Shown: piece by piece, positions 1 to 9,205 of the stretch
Numbering within the stretch: the first letter of the stretch is position 1
Layout: each line of letters starts with the position of its first letter
NCBI RefSeq assembly: GCF_000372965.1
Contig: NZ_KB890024.1
Coordinates: 3,536,839 to 3,600,838, forward strand
Source: Hoeflea sp. 108
Lineage (GTDB): Bacteria; Pseudomonadota; Alphaproteobacteria; Rhizobiales; Rhizobiaceae
Reading direction: 5' to 3'
Length of the DNA: 64,000 nucleotides
The notes under the pieces: model-generated
What the model saw: only the letters and a program-made list of their open reading frames with translations
The model's database searches: none
Told to the model about the DNA's origin: nothing
Made by a program: the position numbers and the translations under genes

Positions 1-235
1 CGACACTGCGCAGATCGGCGATCCGGCTTGCTTTGCCGTCCTTGTCGACGCGCATGATGTGGCCGGAGTGGTAGAGGCTGACGAAGTAGCCGCCCGCGCC
101 ATCGGAGACCAGGCCCTCCGGCGCGTCGTCGAACTGCGCCAGGATGCGCCAGTCGGACGCGGACGCCGGTGCTGCCAGAGTTGGCAAGACCGCGGATGAC
201 AAGAGAAGTGCAAGTGTCGCTGCGCTGCGTAGCAT
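1..235 (-). CDS. Secreted SMP-30/NHL-like protein, 5' part only
   Basis: Partial gene: the first 78 codons are present and the 3' end lies beyond the left edge. The start is ATG at 235-233, with a GGAGGA ribosome site just upstream (about 242-249). The N-terminus has a signal peptide (basic start, hydrophobic core of Ala and Leu, Ala-rich end near residue 25). The mature part holds DAPEGLVSDGAGGYFVS and HSGHIMRVDKDG, which resemble beta-propeller repeats of the gluconolactonase/SMP-30 or NHL type. Export to the periplasm is likely. Function beyond that cannot be judged from a fragment. Confidence 0.6.
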   Translation of the reverse strand, partial: MLRSAATLALLLSSAVLPTLAAPASASDWRILAQFDDAPEGLVSDGAGGYFVSLYHSGHIMRVDKDGKASRIADLRSV

Positions 236-458
236 CGGTTTCCTCCTCCGCAGGTTCGTCCTGCTTCGGATCGAAGGTCCGCAACCCTGAAATGTCAGGC
301 ATCGTCCGCTCGGACTAAGCCGCAGCCCCACATGCAGCGATGGCTGAAGCAGCGGAATCATCGCCCGAGGGTCATGCGGCAAAGCCTTCGAATGACTCGG
401 ACTTTTGGCAAGGCCGCCTGGCCGGCATCAACTACCGGCGTTGTGCAGCTGTCTCTGG

Positions 459-1346
459 TTACGAGCGCCTGGCAAGGACATCGACGAGCAGGAATGCCGT
501 CACGACCGCCAACCCCGCAGCCGTCAGCCACGACCATGAATAGACCGGCGAGAACCCTTCGACGATGAATGTCAGGACAGGCAGAGCGGCCATTGTCACC
601 ATGACCGTGTAGGCGTCGCACCGACCGATACCCACTTGCAGAAGATAGAGCGGGGCGAGAACGCTGACGACGGACACCACCAGCAGCTGGACGAGGAGCA
701 GGTTGGACCACTCGATCCCGGCGGTATCTGCGCCCCACGTCATCGCCAGCGAGACAGGCAGGATCAGATAGAAGCGATGGGCGAGGACGGCGCCGAACTT
801 CCAGCCGCGGTTCAGGAGGGTCTTGGACGCGATGGTGATCAGCACGGCACCGACACCGGCAGCAGCGCTGGCCGACAGTCCGAGCAAGGCGTTCCAGCCG
901 AAGGTGGCAAAGCCGCTTCCCTGCATGGCCGAAAGCCCTAGGACGGCGCAGCCGACAAGGATGCCGCCGCAGACGGCAACGCGCATGCGCGTCGGGCGTT
1001 CACCGGTCAGGATGAAGGCGATGCCGACCGCCAGCAGCGGACCGATGCCGATTTCGACGGCGCCGACGATGGCGGGTTCGATCAGCTTCAGGGCGTAGAA
1101 GAAGCACAGGAAGGTGAGAGCCGTGCTGGCGTTGAGCAGCAGCAGCGGTCCCCAGGCTTTCTCGCCCACGCCCTGGCGCGACAATGCAAGAAAGAAGCCC
1201 GCGGTGAGCGCAAAGCTGATGAGGACGAAGAAGGGCGACGGGAAGCTCGACAGCCATGTGCCGAACATCACCTTGCCGATTGCCTGGAGGAATACGGCGA
1301 GCACGATCATAGCCCGGCCGAAATGCGCCGCCGATATGGAATTCAC
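459..1346 (-). CDS. EamA/DMT-family membrane transporter
   Basis: 295 residues with about ten hydrophobic segments in two similar halves, the layout of drug/metabolite transporters of the EamA type (inner membrane). The first half carries FLCFFYALKLIEPAIVG, a typical EamA helix, followed by a GERPT loop. The substrate cannot be predicted; family members export amino acids, drugs or metabolites. It stands alone, divergent from the DUF1059 gene at 1462. A second, unrelated EamA gene lies at 40502-41407. Confidence 0.8.
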   Translation of the reverse strand: MNSISAAHFGRAMIVLAVFLQAIGKVMFGTWLSSFPSPFFVLISFALTAGFFLALSRQGVGEKAWGPLLLLNASTALTFLCFFYALKLIEPAIVGAVEIGIGPLLAVGIAFILTGERPTRMRVAVCGGILVGCAVLGLSAMQGSGFATFGWNALLGLSASAAAGVGAVLITIASKTLLNRGWKFGAVLAHRFYLILPVSLAMTWGADTAGIEWSNLLLVQLLVVSVVSVLAPLYLLQVGIGRCDAYTVMVTMAALPVLTFIVEGFSPVYSWSWLTAAGLAVVTAFLLVDVLARRS

Positions 1347-1461
1347 GTGCTGGCCCCACCGTTTGGTACGGCCCTTACACGGCAGGGCCAGCGTGGCGCA
1401 ACCATTTCAGGGGATACGTGTTATAGTTGCCCACCCAAGGAGGGAGGAAAGGAGACATCCG

Positions 1462-1647
1462 ATGAAGGAGTTTCAATGCGGGTCGCTCGTCCCCGGCTGC
1501 CAATGGCATACGCGCCACGAGGACGAAGCTGAGATCATGCGCCGTGTCGCAGAGCACCTGCGCGAGACGCATGGCGAAACCGTCATCCGCGAGACGATGA
1601 TCGAAGCGATCCGCTCGCGCATCGAGAAGGTACGCGACGTCGCCTGA
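1462..1647 (+). CDS. Small DUF1059-family protein
   Basis: 61 residues starting MKEFQCGSLVPGC, with GCQWHTRHEDEAEIMRRVAEH following: two Cys, two His and an acidic helix, the hallmark of DUF1059 (predicted small metal-binding protein). The start is ATG at 1462, behind a strong AGGGAGGAAAGGAG run at 1441-1454. It ends two bases before the convergent cca stop codon, so the two genes are packed tail to tail. Role unknown. Confidence 0.75.
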   Translation: MKEFQCGSLVPGCQWHTRHEDEAEIMRRVAEHLRETHGETVIRETMIEAIRSRIEKVRDVA

Positions 1648-1649
1648 CG

Positions 1650-2915
1650 TCAGGCCTGACTGTCAAGGCTATCGGCGGCGCGCTTGAGCAGTGCGTCGCT
1701 TTCCAGCGAAAAACCGCTATCGACCCATTCGGCTTCCAGCGCCTTGAGCAATGCGCCGAGCCTGGCGCCTTCGACGCCGAGCGGCGCAAGATCGCCGCCG
1801 CGCAGCGGGAACTGCGGTTTCTGCCACTTCTGCGCATGAGACAGCAGACGGAAATAGCCGCCGGCCTCGACCAGCGCCTTATCGTCCTGCTGGGCCCGGC
1901 CGCGCGCGGCCGCAAGGTCGAGGCGCAGCCGGTCGAGATGACCCTGCAAATTGCCGCGGTAGAGCCGCTTGGCCAGCTCGCCCTCGGTAACCTTGGGCTC
2001 TATCTTCGGCGTCGCCGCCCATTGCACCAGCCGGTCGGCCTCGGCATTCGACAGCCTGAGCCGGTCGCCAAGCGCCTTCATGCGTGCCGCATCCGGCGGC
2101 ACGATGGCGGCGAGACGGAGAAGCGGGTCGACCGGCCAGCCGAGATCGGCTTCAGTGCGGACCAGCGCGTGGATGGCGTCGATGCCCCATTTTTCAGTCT
2201 CGGGCAGCACCGTTGTCAGCACGCCTGCCTGGCGCATCCACAAGAGCGAGCGCGACGGATCGGGCGCCGACAGAAGCTTCTTGATCTCCGACCAGATGCG
2301 CTCGGCGGACAGCCGCGGCAGTCCGTCCTTGAGGCGGGCGCAGGCCTTCAGCCCCTCGGCGTCGGGCCGGCCCGAACCATACCAGGCGAAGAAGCGGAAG
2401 AAGCGCAGGATACGCAAATAGTCCTCGCGGATACGGGTTTCGGCATCGCCGATGAAACGAAGCATGCGGCGGTCGAGATCGGTTATGCCTTCGACAAGAT
2501 CGATGACCGTGCCGTCGCCCTCGGCATAGAGCGCGTTGATGGTGAAGTCGCGCCGCTCGGCGTCGGCCTTCCAGTCACGGCCGAAGACGACCTTGGCATG
2601 GCGACCGTCGGTCTCGACATCGGCGCGCAGCGTCGTGACCTCGAACGGCTTGCCGCCTGAAATCACGGTGATGGTGCCGTGCTCGGCGCCCGTCGGCGCC
2701 GTCTTGAAACCGGCGGCCTCGGCGCGGCGCACCGTCTCGTCAGGCAGGTTGGTGGTGGCGATGTCGACATCGGCGACCGGCTCGCCCAGCAACGCGTTGC
2801 GCACCGCCCCACCTGCGATGCGCGCCTGCTCGCCATTGGCGTTCAGCGCCGCAAGCAGGGTCTGGAGATCGGGCTCGTCGAGCCAGGGGGCCTTGCCGGC
2901 AATCGAAACGCTCAC
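1650..2915 (-). CDS. cca: CCA tRNA nucleotidyltransferase (class II poly(A) polymerase family)
   Basis: 421 residues. Adds or repairs the 3' CCA end of tRNA. Motifs in order: nucleotidyltransferase signature GGAVRN (35-40), catalytic Asp pair in DVDIATT (49-55), RRDFTINALY (121-130) and the RNA-binding/neck motif RILRFFRFF (168-176). These are the class II signatures; no HD domain motif is obvious. Start is GTG at 2915-2913, overlapping the TGA of the Nudix gene by four bases (GTGA), so translation is probably coupled. It is the last gene of a three-gene operon with DUF1285 and CoA pyrophosphatase, an order seen in other rhizobia. Poly(A) polymerase activity is an alternative reading. Confidence 0.88.
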   Translation of the reverse strand: MSVSIAGKAPWLDEPDLQTLLAALNANGEQARIAGGAVRNALLGEPVADVDIATTNLPDETVRRAEAAGFKTAPTGAEHGTITVISGGKPFEVTTLRADVETDGRHAKVVFGRDWKADAERRDFTINALYAEGDGTVIDLVEGITDLDRRMLRFIGDAETRIREDYLRILRFFRFFAWYGSGRPDAEGLKACARLKDGLPRLSAERIWSEIKKLLSAPDPSRSLLWMRQAGVLTTVLPETEKWGIDAIHALVRTEADLGWPVDPLLRLAAIVPPDAARMKALGDRLRLSNAEADRLVQWAATPKIEPKVTEGELAKRLYRGNLQGHLDRLRLDLAAARGRAQQDDKALVEAGGYFRLLSHAQKWQKPQFPLRGGDLAPLGVEGARLGALLKALEAEWVDSGFSLESDALLKRAADSLDSQA

Positions 2916-3547
2916 GCGTAAAGCCTTTCATACAACGCCCGGATGATCCCGGCGGTCACGCCCCAGATGTAACGCTCTTCATAGGGCATGGCGTAGAAGA
3001 AGCGCTCCTGGTCCTGCCAGGTGCGGCTGGCGCGATTGTGGTTGGCGGGGTCCATGAGGAAACCGAGCGGCACCTCGAAAATGTCGTCGACCTCGTCGGG
3101 ATTGACCGTCAGCTGGAAACCCGGACGGACCACACCGAGCACCGGCGCGATGCGGTAGCCGCTGCCGGTGACGTAGTCGGGCAACCGGCCGATGACGTCG
3201 ATGTAGCCGGAGGCGAGCCCGATCTCCTCCGATGTCTCGCGCAGGGCGGCAGCCTCCGGCGACACGTCGCCGGGATCGATGCGGCCGCCGGGAAAGGCGA
3301 TCTGGCCGGAATGGTTCTTCAGCTTGTCGGCGCGCTTGGTGAGGATGACGGTCGAGGCATCGCCATGGTCGACGACAGGGATCAGCACCGCGGCATTGCG
3401 CAGGCGGTCATGCACGAAGACTTCGCGCAGCCCGGGATTGAGCACATGGTCGCCATAGTCTGCGGCGGCATCGTTGAGATGCTCCTGCACCGCGCGCTGG
3501 CGGAAATCCTGCGCCGAATAATGCGCTGGCTTGGCATGAACCATCAC
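2912..3547 (-). CDS. Nudix hydrolase, CoA pyrophosphatase type
   Basis: 211 residues. Probably cleaves CoA or related dinucleotides. It carries the NuCoA/UPF0035 motif ILTKRADKLKNHSGQIAFPGG (about 68-88), immediately followed by the Nudix box ending RETSEEIGL (103-111). Two starts are possible: GTG at 3547 (four-base overlap with the DUF1285 stop) or ATG at 3544 (one-base overlap, TGATG). Both imply translational coupling with the gene upstream. Middle gene of the DUF1285-Nudix-cca operon. Confidence 0.85.
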   Translation of the reverse strand: MMVHAKPAHYSAQDFRQRAVQEHLNDAAADYGDHVLNPGLREVFVHDRLRNAAVLIPVVDHGDASTVILTKRADKLKNHSGQIAFPGGRIDPGDVSPEAAALRETSEEIGLASGYIDVIGRLPDYVTGSGYRIAPVLGVVRPGFQLTVNPDEVDDIFEVPLGFLMDPANHNRASRTWQDQERFFYAMPYEERYIWGVTAGIIRALYERLYA

Positions 3548-4188
3548 GTGCTCAACCGCTCCAGCCTGTCCCAGGGCATCACAGGATAGACCTCGCCCTT
3601 CGAACGGACGGCAAACATCACCTTTCCGTCGATCTCGATCTGCTCGCCATGTTCGACGAGCTCGTACATCACCGGCCGCGCCACCAGGGCTTCCAGCCGC
3701 CCGCGCACGAGCAGATAGGGCTTGAGGCCGCCCGTTTCGGGCTCGTCGACGAAACGCAAGGGGTGCTCCGGACCGGCTTCGACGACATCGCCGACATTGG
3801 TGCGGAAGGTCAGCACCCGGTCGGTGCCCTCGCCCGCAACATTCATCTCGACGGCGACGAAAGGGGCGTCGACGACGCGGATGCCGACGCGCTCGACCGG
3901 CGTGACCAGATAGGTCCGCCCGTCGGCATCCTTGCGCAGCACGGTCGAGAACAGCTGCACCAGCGGCGCGCGGCCGATCGGCGTGCCCAGATAGAACCAG
4001 GTGCCGTCGGCGCGGATCTCCATGTCGATGTCGCCGCAGAAATCGGGATTCCAGCGCTCGACCGGCGGCAGGCCCTTGCCGGCGCGGGCGGCGCGCGCAA
4101 TCAGCGCCTCGAGCCCGGCGGCATCGTCGGCGCGGGCCATCCCGGCCTGGGCCATCGCTTCGTCTGTATGGTTGAGCTCCGCGGTCAT
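3544..4188 (-). CDS. DUF1285-family protein
   Basis: 214 residues from the ATG at 4188-4186 (MTAELNHTDEAM). The reading frame is open further upstream, but that extension looks non-coding. The core contains RWNPDFCGDIDMEIRADGTW and FYLGTPIGRAPLVQLFSTVL, which match the DUF1285 family found beside Nudix/cca genes in alphaproteobacteria. No enzyme motif or membrane segment is visible. First gene of the three-gene operon; divergent from moxR across about 280 bases. Confidence 0.75.
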   Translation of the reverse strand: MTAELNHTDEAMAQAGMARADDAAGLEALIARAARAGKGLPPVERWNPDFCGDIDMEIRADGTWFYLGTPIGRAPLVQLFSTVLRKDADGRTYLVTPVERVGIRVVDAPFVAVEMNVAGEGTDRVLTFRTNVGDVVEAGPEHPLRFVDEPETGGLKPYLLVRGRLEALVARPVMYELVEHGEQIEIDGKVMFAVRSKGEVYPVMPWDRLERLST

Positions 4189-4469
4189 GGTCACGAAATA
4201 GTCACTGTTGTTGCGCTTGTCAGCATAGGCGAGTGATTTAAGTTGAACGCGAAGACCTCGCCAAGGTGCGAGTCGGGAGAGTGCGACGCCCAGGAACATC
4301 TGACCTCCGGGGATTGGGCGGCAAGCGCAACGTCCATACGGACGGCGCAGCAGACCGACGGGTGGATGGTCTCAGGGCAAACACTTCGATAGTTTGAGTT
4401 GGCGCCTGCTTCGCGCCGATGTCGGAAGCGATATTGGCAACAAGGCGCAGGAAGAAGGATCGGGCCCGT

Positions 4470-5474
4470 ATGAGCGTGATGATCAAGGACACAGCCATCA
4501 ACGAACGCGACATGATTGCCGCCGCCGAACGCGCGCTCGCCGACATTTCCAAGGTGCGCCAGGGCGTCGGACGCGTCATCTTCGGTCAGGAAAGCGTGGT
4601 CGAGCGCACGCTGGTGGCGGTTCTGGCCGGCGGCCATGCGCTTCTGGTCGGCGTGCCCGGCCTGGCCAAGACCAAGCTCGTGGAGACGCTGGGCACGGTG
4701 CTGGGCCTCGATTCGCGCCGCATCCAGTTCACCCCCGACCTGATGCCCTCTGACATCCTCGGCTCCGAAGTGATGGAGCAGGACGAGCAGGGCAAGCGCT
4801 CCTTCCGCTTCCTGTCCGGCCCGATCTTCGCACAGCTGCTGATGGCCGACGAGATCAACCGCGCCAGCCCGCGCACCCAGTCGGCCCTGCTGCAGGCGAT
4901 GCAGGAGTACCATGTGACGGTGGCCGGCGCGCGCTATGACCTGCCCGCGCCCTTCCATGTGCTGGCGACGCAGAACCCGCTGGAGCAGGAAGGCACCTAT
5001 CCCCTGCCCGAGGCACAGCTCGACCGCTTCCTGATGCAGATCGACATCGTCTACCCCGACATCGATGCCGAACGCCGCATCCTCCTGGAAACCACCGGGA
5101 TCGAGGACACAAGGGCGCCCCACGTGCTGGACGCCGAGCGGCTGAAAGACATCCAGCATCTCATCCGCCGCATGCCGGTGCCCGAAAGCGTGGTCGAGGC
5201 GATCCTCAAGCTCGTCCGCTCGGCCCGCCCCGGACAGGGCAATGCCGATACCGACAAGCACGTTTCCTGGGGTCCCGGCCCGCGCGCCAGCCAGGCATTG
5301 ACGCTGTGTGCGAGGGCGCGCGCGCTCTATGACGGGCGGCTGGCGCCGTCGATCGACGACATCAAGGCGCTGGCCGAGCCGGTGCTGCAGCACCGCATGG
5401 CGCTGACCTTCGCCGCCCGCGCCGAAGGCATGAGCGTGCGCGATGTCGTGGCGAGGCTGGCCAAGGACATCTGA
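4470..5474 (+). CDS. moxR: MoxR-family AAA+ ATPase
   Basis: 334 residues. MoxR ATPases act as chaperones that mature partner complexes, usually with von Willebrand-like proteins. Walker A GVPGLAKTK (61-69), Walker B LLMADEINR (123-131), then the conserved SPRTQSALLQAMQE and ATQNPLEQEGTYPLPEAQLDRF. The start chosen is ATG 4470, with AGAAGGA at 4453-4459; an upstream in-frame ATG at 4419 lacks such a site. First gene of a four-gene operon: the next ATG overlaps this TGA by one base. Confidence 0.92.
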   Translation: MSVMIKDTAINERDMIAAAERALADISKVRQGVGRVIFGQESVVERTLVAVLAGGHALLVGVPGLAKTKLVETLGTVLGLDSRRIQFTPDLMPSDILGSEVMEQDEQGKRSFRFLSGPIFAQLLMADEINRASPRTQSALLQAMQEYHVTVAGARYDLPAPFHVLATQNPLEQEGTYPLPEAQLDRFLMQIDIVYPDIDAERRILLETTGIEDTRAPHVLDAERLKDIQHLIRRMPVPESVVEAILKLVRSARPGQGNADTDKHVSWGPGPRASQALTLCARARALYDGRLAPSIDDIKALAEPVLQHRMALTFAARAEGMSVRDVVARLAKDI

Positions 5475-6388
5475 TGGGTCGCATAGGCGAGGCAAAGGCA
5501 CCTGTTGCGTCGAGCGACGCGCTCGCGCGCGGCCGGCTGCGCGCTTCTCTGGTGCCCGACCTTTTGGTCGAGGCTCGCCGCATCATGAACACCGTCATCG
5601 CCGGCTGGCACGGCCGCAAGAAACGCGGCATCGGCGAGAATTTCTGGCAGTTCCGCCCCTATGTGCAGGGCGAATCCATGGCCAGCATCGACTGGCGCCG
5701 CTCGGCGCGCGACGACCACACCTATGTGCGCGACCGCGAATGGGAGGCGGCGCACACGGTGTGGCTGTGGGCCGACCTGTCGCCGTCCATGCTCTACAAG
5801 TCGAAATCGGCGTCGGTGTCGAAGGAATCGCGCGCGCTTGTGCTGGTTCTGGCGCTCGCCGAGCTTTTGTCGCGCAGCGGCGAACGCATCGCCTGGCCCG
5901 GCCTCACCGACCCGTTCAGCGCCCGCAACGGCGCCGAGCGGCTGGCATCGCAGCTGGCGCAGAGTTTGTCCGCCCCTGCCCGGCCCGATCTGTCCAACAT
6001 CCGCCGCTTCTCCGACGTCATCCTCGTCGGCGACTTCCTCGATCCGGTCGAAGAGACCATGGCCTGGCTCGACGTGGTCGCCCGCCGTGGCGCCCGCGCC
6101 CATCTGGTCGAGGTCGCCGACCCGGCCGAGGAAAGCTTCCCCTATTCCGGCCGCACCGAGTTCACCGACCCCGAGACCGGCGACAAGCTGACGGCAGGAC
6201 GCGCCGAGGAGCTGGCCGACGCCTATCGCAATCTCTATTCGGCCCGCCGCCATGAGCTTGCAGCGTGGTGCAAGCGGCTTGGCTGGAGCTACACGGTCAA
6301 CCACACCGACCGGCTCGCCTCCGAGGCGCTGGTGCATATCCACATGGCGATGACATCGGATGGACATGGACCAGGGGGCCGCCGATGA
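5474..6388 (+). CDS. DUF58-domain protein of the MoxR/Bat operon
   Basis: 304 residues. The DUF58 core is clear: GRKKRGIGENFWQFRPYVQG (47-66), then SIDWRRSARDDHTYVRDRE (71-89). A von Willebrand-like fold follows, with the MIDAS-like stretch WADLSPSM. No transmembrane segment, so probably a cytoplasmic partner of MoxR. ATG 5474 overlaps the moxR stop by one base, and its own stop overlaps the next start (ATGA at 6385-6388). Together this indicates a translationally coupled operon. Confidence 0.88.
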   Translation: MGRIGEAKAPVASSDALARGRLRASLVPDLLVEARRIMNTVIAGWHGRKKRGIGENFWQFRPYVQGESMASIDWRRSARDDHTYVRDREWEAAHTVWLWADLSPSMLYKSKSASVSKESRALVLVLALAELLSRSGERIAWPGLTDPFSARNGAERLASQLAQSLSAPARPDLSNIRRFSDVILVGDFLDPVEETMAWLDVVARRGARAHLVEVADPAEESFPYSGRTEFTDPETGDKLTAGRAEELADAYRNLYSARRHELAAWCKRLGWSYTVNHTDRLASEALVHIHMAMTSDGHGPGGRR

Positions 6389-9204
6389 GCTGGATCTCCT
6401 TTGGCTTTCCGGCGGTGTTGTGGGGCCTGCTTGCCCTGCCCGTCATCTGGTGGCTGCTCAGGCTGACCCCGCCCAAGCCGCAGACGGAAGTGTTTCCGCC
6501 GCTGAAGATCCTGGCGCGGGTGTTCAAGAAGGAAGAGACGCCGCACCGCAGCCCGTGGTGGCTGACGCTTTTGAGGCTGGTCATGGCCGGCCTCGTCGTG
6601 CTGGCGCTGGCCGAACCGATCTACAACCCGCGCCAGCCGGTGGCGACGAGCTCGAGCGCACTGGCGCTGGTCATCGACAATGGCTGGTCGAGCGCACCGG
6701 ACTGGAAGCTGCGCGTCGCAACCGCCGAGCGGCTGATCAAGAATGCCGAGGCCAAGGACGCGCCGATCATCCTCGCCTTCACCGCCGAGAAGGCCAATGC
6801 CCAGATCGGCCCCTACAGCGCCCGCGAGGCCCGCGAGCGGCTGAACGCGGCGGTGCCGCGTCCGGTGCCGACCGACCGGCCAGGCGTCTATGCCCGCGTC
6901 GGCGCGGCACTCAAGGAGCTGCCCGGGGCAACCGTTGCGGTGCTGGGCGACGGCCTTGCCGCGCCTGGTGACCAGCAGTCCTTCGCCAGCCTGTTCGGCG
7001 AGCAGACGGGCAACGTCATCTGGGTCCAGCCCGACAGCGTCAACACGGTCGCCATGACCGCTGCCGACAACCAGGTCGACCGTTTCTCGATCACCGCCAT
7101 CCGCGCGCCCGGCAACCCCGCGCCGGCACAGGTGACGGCGGGCGTGTTCGACGACAAGGCGCGCCGGATCGGCGACGCGGCGATGACGTTCCGCCCCGGC
7201 GAAAGCCAGGCGACCGGCGACATCGTCGTGCCGTTCGAACTGCGCAACGACTTCTCCTGGATAGCACTTGACGGCCAGGCCCAGGCGGGCGCGGTGCGCG
7301 TGCTCGACGAAAATGCCAAGCGCAGGCGTGTCGGGCTTCTGTCGCAGACACCCGTCGACCAGTCGCGCCTGCTGTTGTCGCCGCTCTATTACATCCGCCG
7401 GGCGCTGGAGCCCTTTGCCGATCTGGTCGAGCCGCCGAGCCCCGATCTGATCGAAGCGATCCCGCAGCTTCTGGCGCAGAAGCCCGCCGTCATCGTGATG
7501 GGCGACGTCGGCACGGTGCCCGAGAGCGTCCGCGCCCAGCTGATCACATGGATGGAGAACGGCGGCACGCTGGTGCGCTTTGCCAGCTCCCGCCTGATCA
7601 CCGCCGGCAACGATGCCGAACTTCTGCCCGTCAGCCTCAGGCTCGGCGAGCGCTCGCTGGGCGGTTCGCTGTCCTGGACCGAACCGCAGCCGGTGGCACA
7701 GTTCCCCTCGACCGGCCCGTTTGCCGACCTGTCGCCTCCGTCAGACGTCACCGTCAGCCGCCAGGTGTTGGCCGAGCCGACGCCCGACCTCGTCGACAAG
7801 ACCTGGGCGGTGCTGGCCGACGGCACGCCGCTGGTGACCGCCGACCGCCGCGGCAAGGGCATGGTGGTGCTGTTCCACATCGCGCCGCAGGCGACATGGT
7901 CGAACCTGCCGATCTCGGGCAGCTTCGTCGAGATGCTGCGCCGCATCGTGCAGCTGTCGCGCAACCAGGGTGCCGTGGGCGCGCGCCCGGATGTGGCGGC
8001 GGCTTCGCTTGCGCCCTACCGGATGATCGGGTCGGACGGCGTGCTGACGTCGCCATCGGGCGAAACCAGGCCTCTGCTGGTCGGTGGCGCCAAAGCGCCG
8101 GCGGTGACGCTCGACAACCCGCCGGGCATGTACGGCACCGAGGAAGGCATCTTCGCCCACAATCTGCTCCAGGCCGACGCCACGCTTGCGCCGATCGAGC
8201 GCCCTGCGATTTCCGTGCCCGTCGCCGATGAGCGTTATGCGCTCGACGAATCGCGCGACATGAAGGCGCCGCTTCTCGCGACCGCCGCAGCACTGCTTTT
8301 GGCCGACAGCCTGATCGTGCTGTGGCTGGGCGGCATGTTCCGCCGTCGCCCGCGCGCGGCCCATGCCGCGACCACGATGCTGGCGCTGTTCGTGCTGGCG
8401 TCGTCATTTGCCGCAACGGTGCCCGACGCCCGTGCCCAGGATTCCAAGCCTGGAGACATCGAGGCTGTCGAGGCGATCTCCAAAACCCGCATCGCCTATG
8501 TGCTGACAGGTGTCGCCAACACCGATTCCGTCAGCCGCGCCGGCCTTGCCGGCCTGACCCAGTTCCTGATCGAGAAGACCGCGCTCGAACCCGGCGAGCC
8601 GGCAGGCGTCGACATCGCCAAGGACGAGCTTGCCTTCTACCCGCTGATCTACTGGCCCATCGACCCCGACGCGCCCATGCCGAGCGAGCAGGCAATCGGC
8701 CGCATCGACCAGTACATGAAGGAAGGCGGGACGGTCCTGTTCGACACCCGCGACCAGTTTTCCAACGGCCTTGGGGCCGACTCCACCAGCCCGGCGACGC
8801 AGCGCCTGCGCGACATACTGAGCAATCTCAACGTGCCGCCGCTGGAGCCGGTGCCGTCGGATCATGTGCTGACCAAGGCCTTCTTCATCCTGCCGGAGTT
8901 CCCGGGCCGCTTCAACGGCAGCCCGCTGTGGGTCGAGGCGTCGCTGGACGCCGAGAACACGCAGGGCCGGCCGGTGCGCACCGGCGACGGCGTGAGCCCG
9001 ATCATGATCACCGCCAACGACTTCGCCGGCGCCTGGGCCGTCGACGACAGCGGCGCGCCGCTGCTGCCGACCGTGCCGTCCGATCCGATGCAGCGCGTGA
9101 TGGCGCTGCGCGCCGGCGTCAACATCATGATGTACATGCTGACCGGCAACTACAAATCCGACCAGGTGCACGTGCCCGCACTGCTCGAACGGCTGGGGCA
9201 GTAG
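6385..9204 (+). CDS. BatA-like membrane protein with C-terminal DUF4159 domain
   Basis: 939 residues. Start ATG 6385 overlaps the DUF58 stop by four bases. The N-terminus has the BatA layout: helix about 6-26, the TPPKPQTEVFPPLKIL linker, helix about 58-77 and ALAEPIYNP. A large middle region is periplasmic or cytoplasmic and von Willebrand/GATase-like. Further hydrophobic segments lie near 627-647 and 655-675, the latter ending AAATVPDARAQ-like as a signal peptide would. The DUF4159 domain (about 700-930) includes YPLIYWPID and GGTVLFDTRDQ. It looks like a BatA-type protein fused to what was once a separate secreted DUF4159 protein. Confidence 0.82.
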   Translation: MSWISFGFPAVLWGLLALPVIWWLLRLTPPKPQTEVFPPLKILARVFKKEETPHRSPWWLTLLRLVMAGLVVLALAEPIYNPRQPVATSSSALALVIDNGWSSAPDWKLRVATAERLIKNAEAKDAPIILAFTAEKANAQIGPYSAREARERLNAAVPRPVPTDRPGVYARVGAALKELPGATVAVLGDGLAAPGDQQSFASLFGEQTGNVIWVQPDSVNTVAMTAADNQVDRFSITAIRAPGNPAPAQVTAGVFDDKARRIGDAAMTFRPGESQATGDIVVPFELRNDFSWIALDGQAQAGAVRVLDENAKRRRVGLLSQTPVDQSRLLLSPLYYIRRALEPFADLVEPPSPDLIEAIPQLLAQKPAVIVMGDVGTVPESVRAQLITWMENGGTLVRFASSRLITAGNDAELLPVSLRLGERSLGGSLSWTEPQPVAQFPSTGPFADLSPPSDVTVSRQVLAEPTPDLVDKTWAVLADGTPLVTADRRGKGMVVLFHIAPQATWSNLPISGSFVEMLRRIVQLSRNQGAVGARPDVAAASLAPYRMIGSDGVLTSPSGETRPLLVGGAKAPAVTLDNPPGMYGTEEGIFAHNLLQADATLAPIERPAISVPVADERYALDESRDMKAPLLATAAALLLADSLIVLWLGGMFRRRPRAAHAATTMLALFVLASSFAATVPDARAQDSKPGDIEAVEAISKTRIAYVLTGVANTDSVSRAGLAGLTQFLIEKTALEPGEPAGVDIAKDELAFYPLIYWPIDPDAPMPSEQAIGRIDQYMKEGGTVLFDTRDQFSNGLGADSTSPATQRLRDILSNLNVPPLEPVPSDHVLTKAFFILPEFPGRFNGSPLWVEASLDAENTQGRPVRTGDGVSPIMITANDFAGAWAVDDSGAPLLPTVPSDPMQRVMALRAGVNIMMYMLTGNYKSDQVHVPALLERLGQ

Positions 9205-9205
9205 C

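Noticed and set aside
4191..5501. Long open frame on the minus strand opposite moxR (436 codons)
   Set aside because: It is antisense to a gene with clear AAA+ motifs. Its His/Asp/Gly/Arg-rich composition is typical of frames shadowing high-GC genes.
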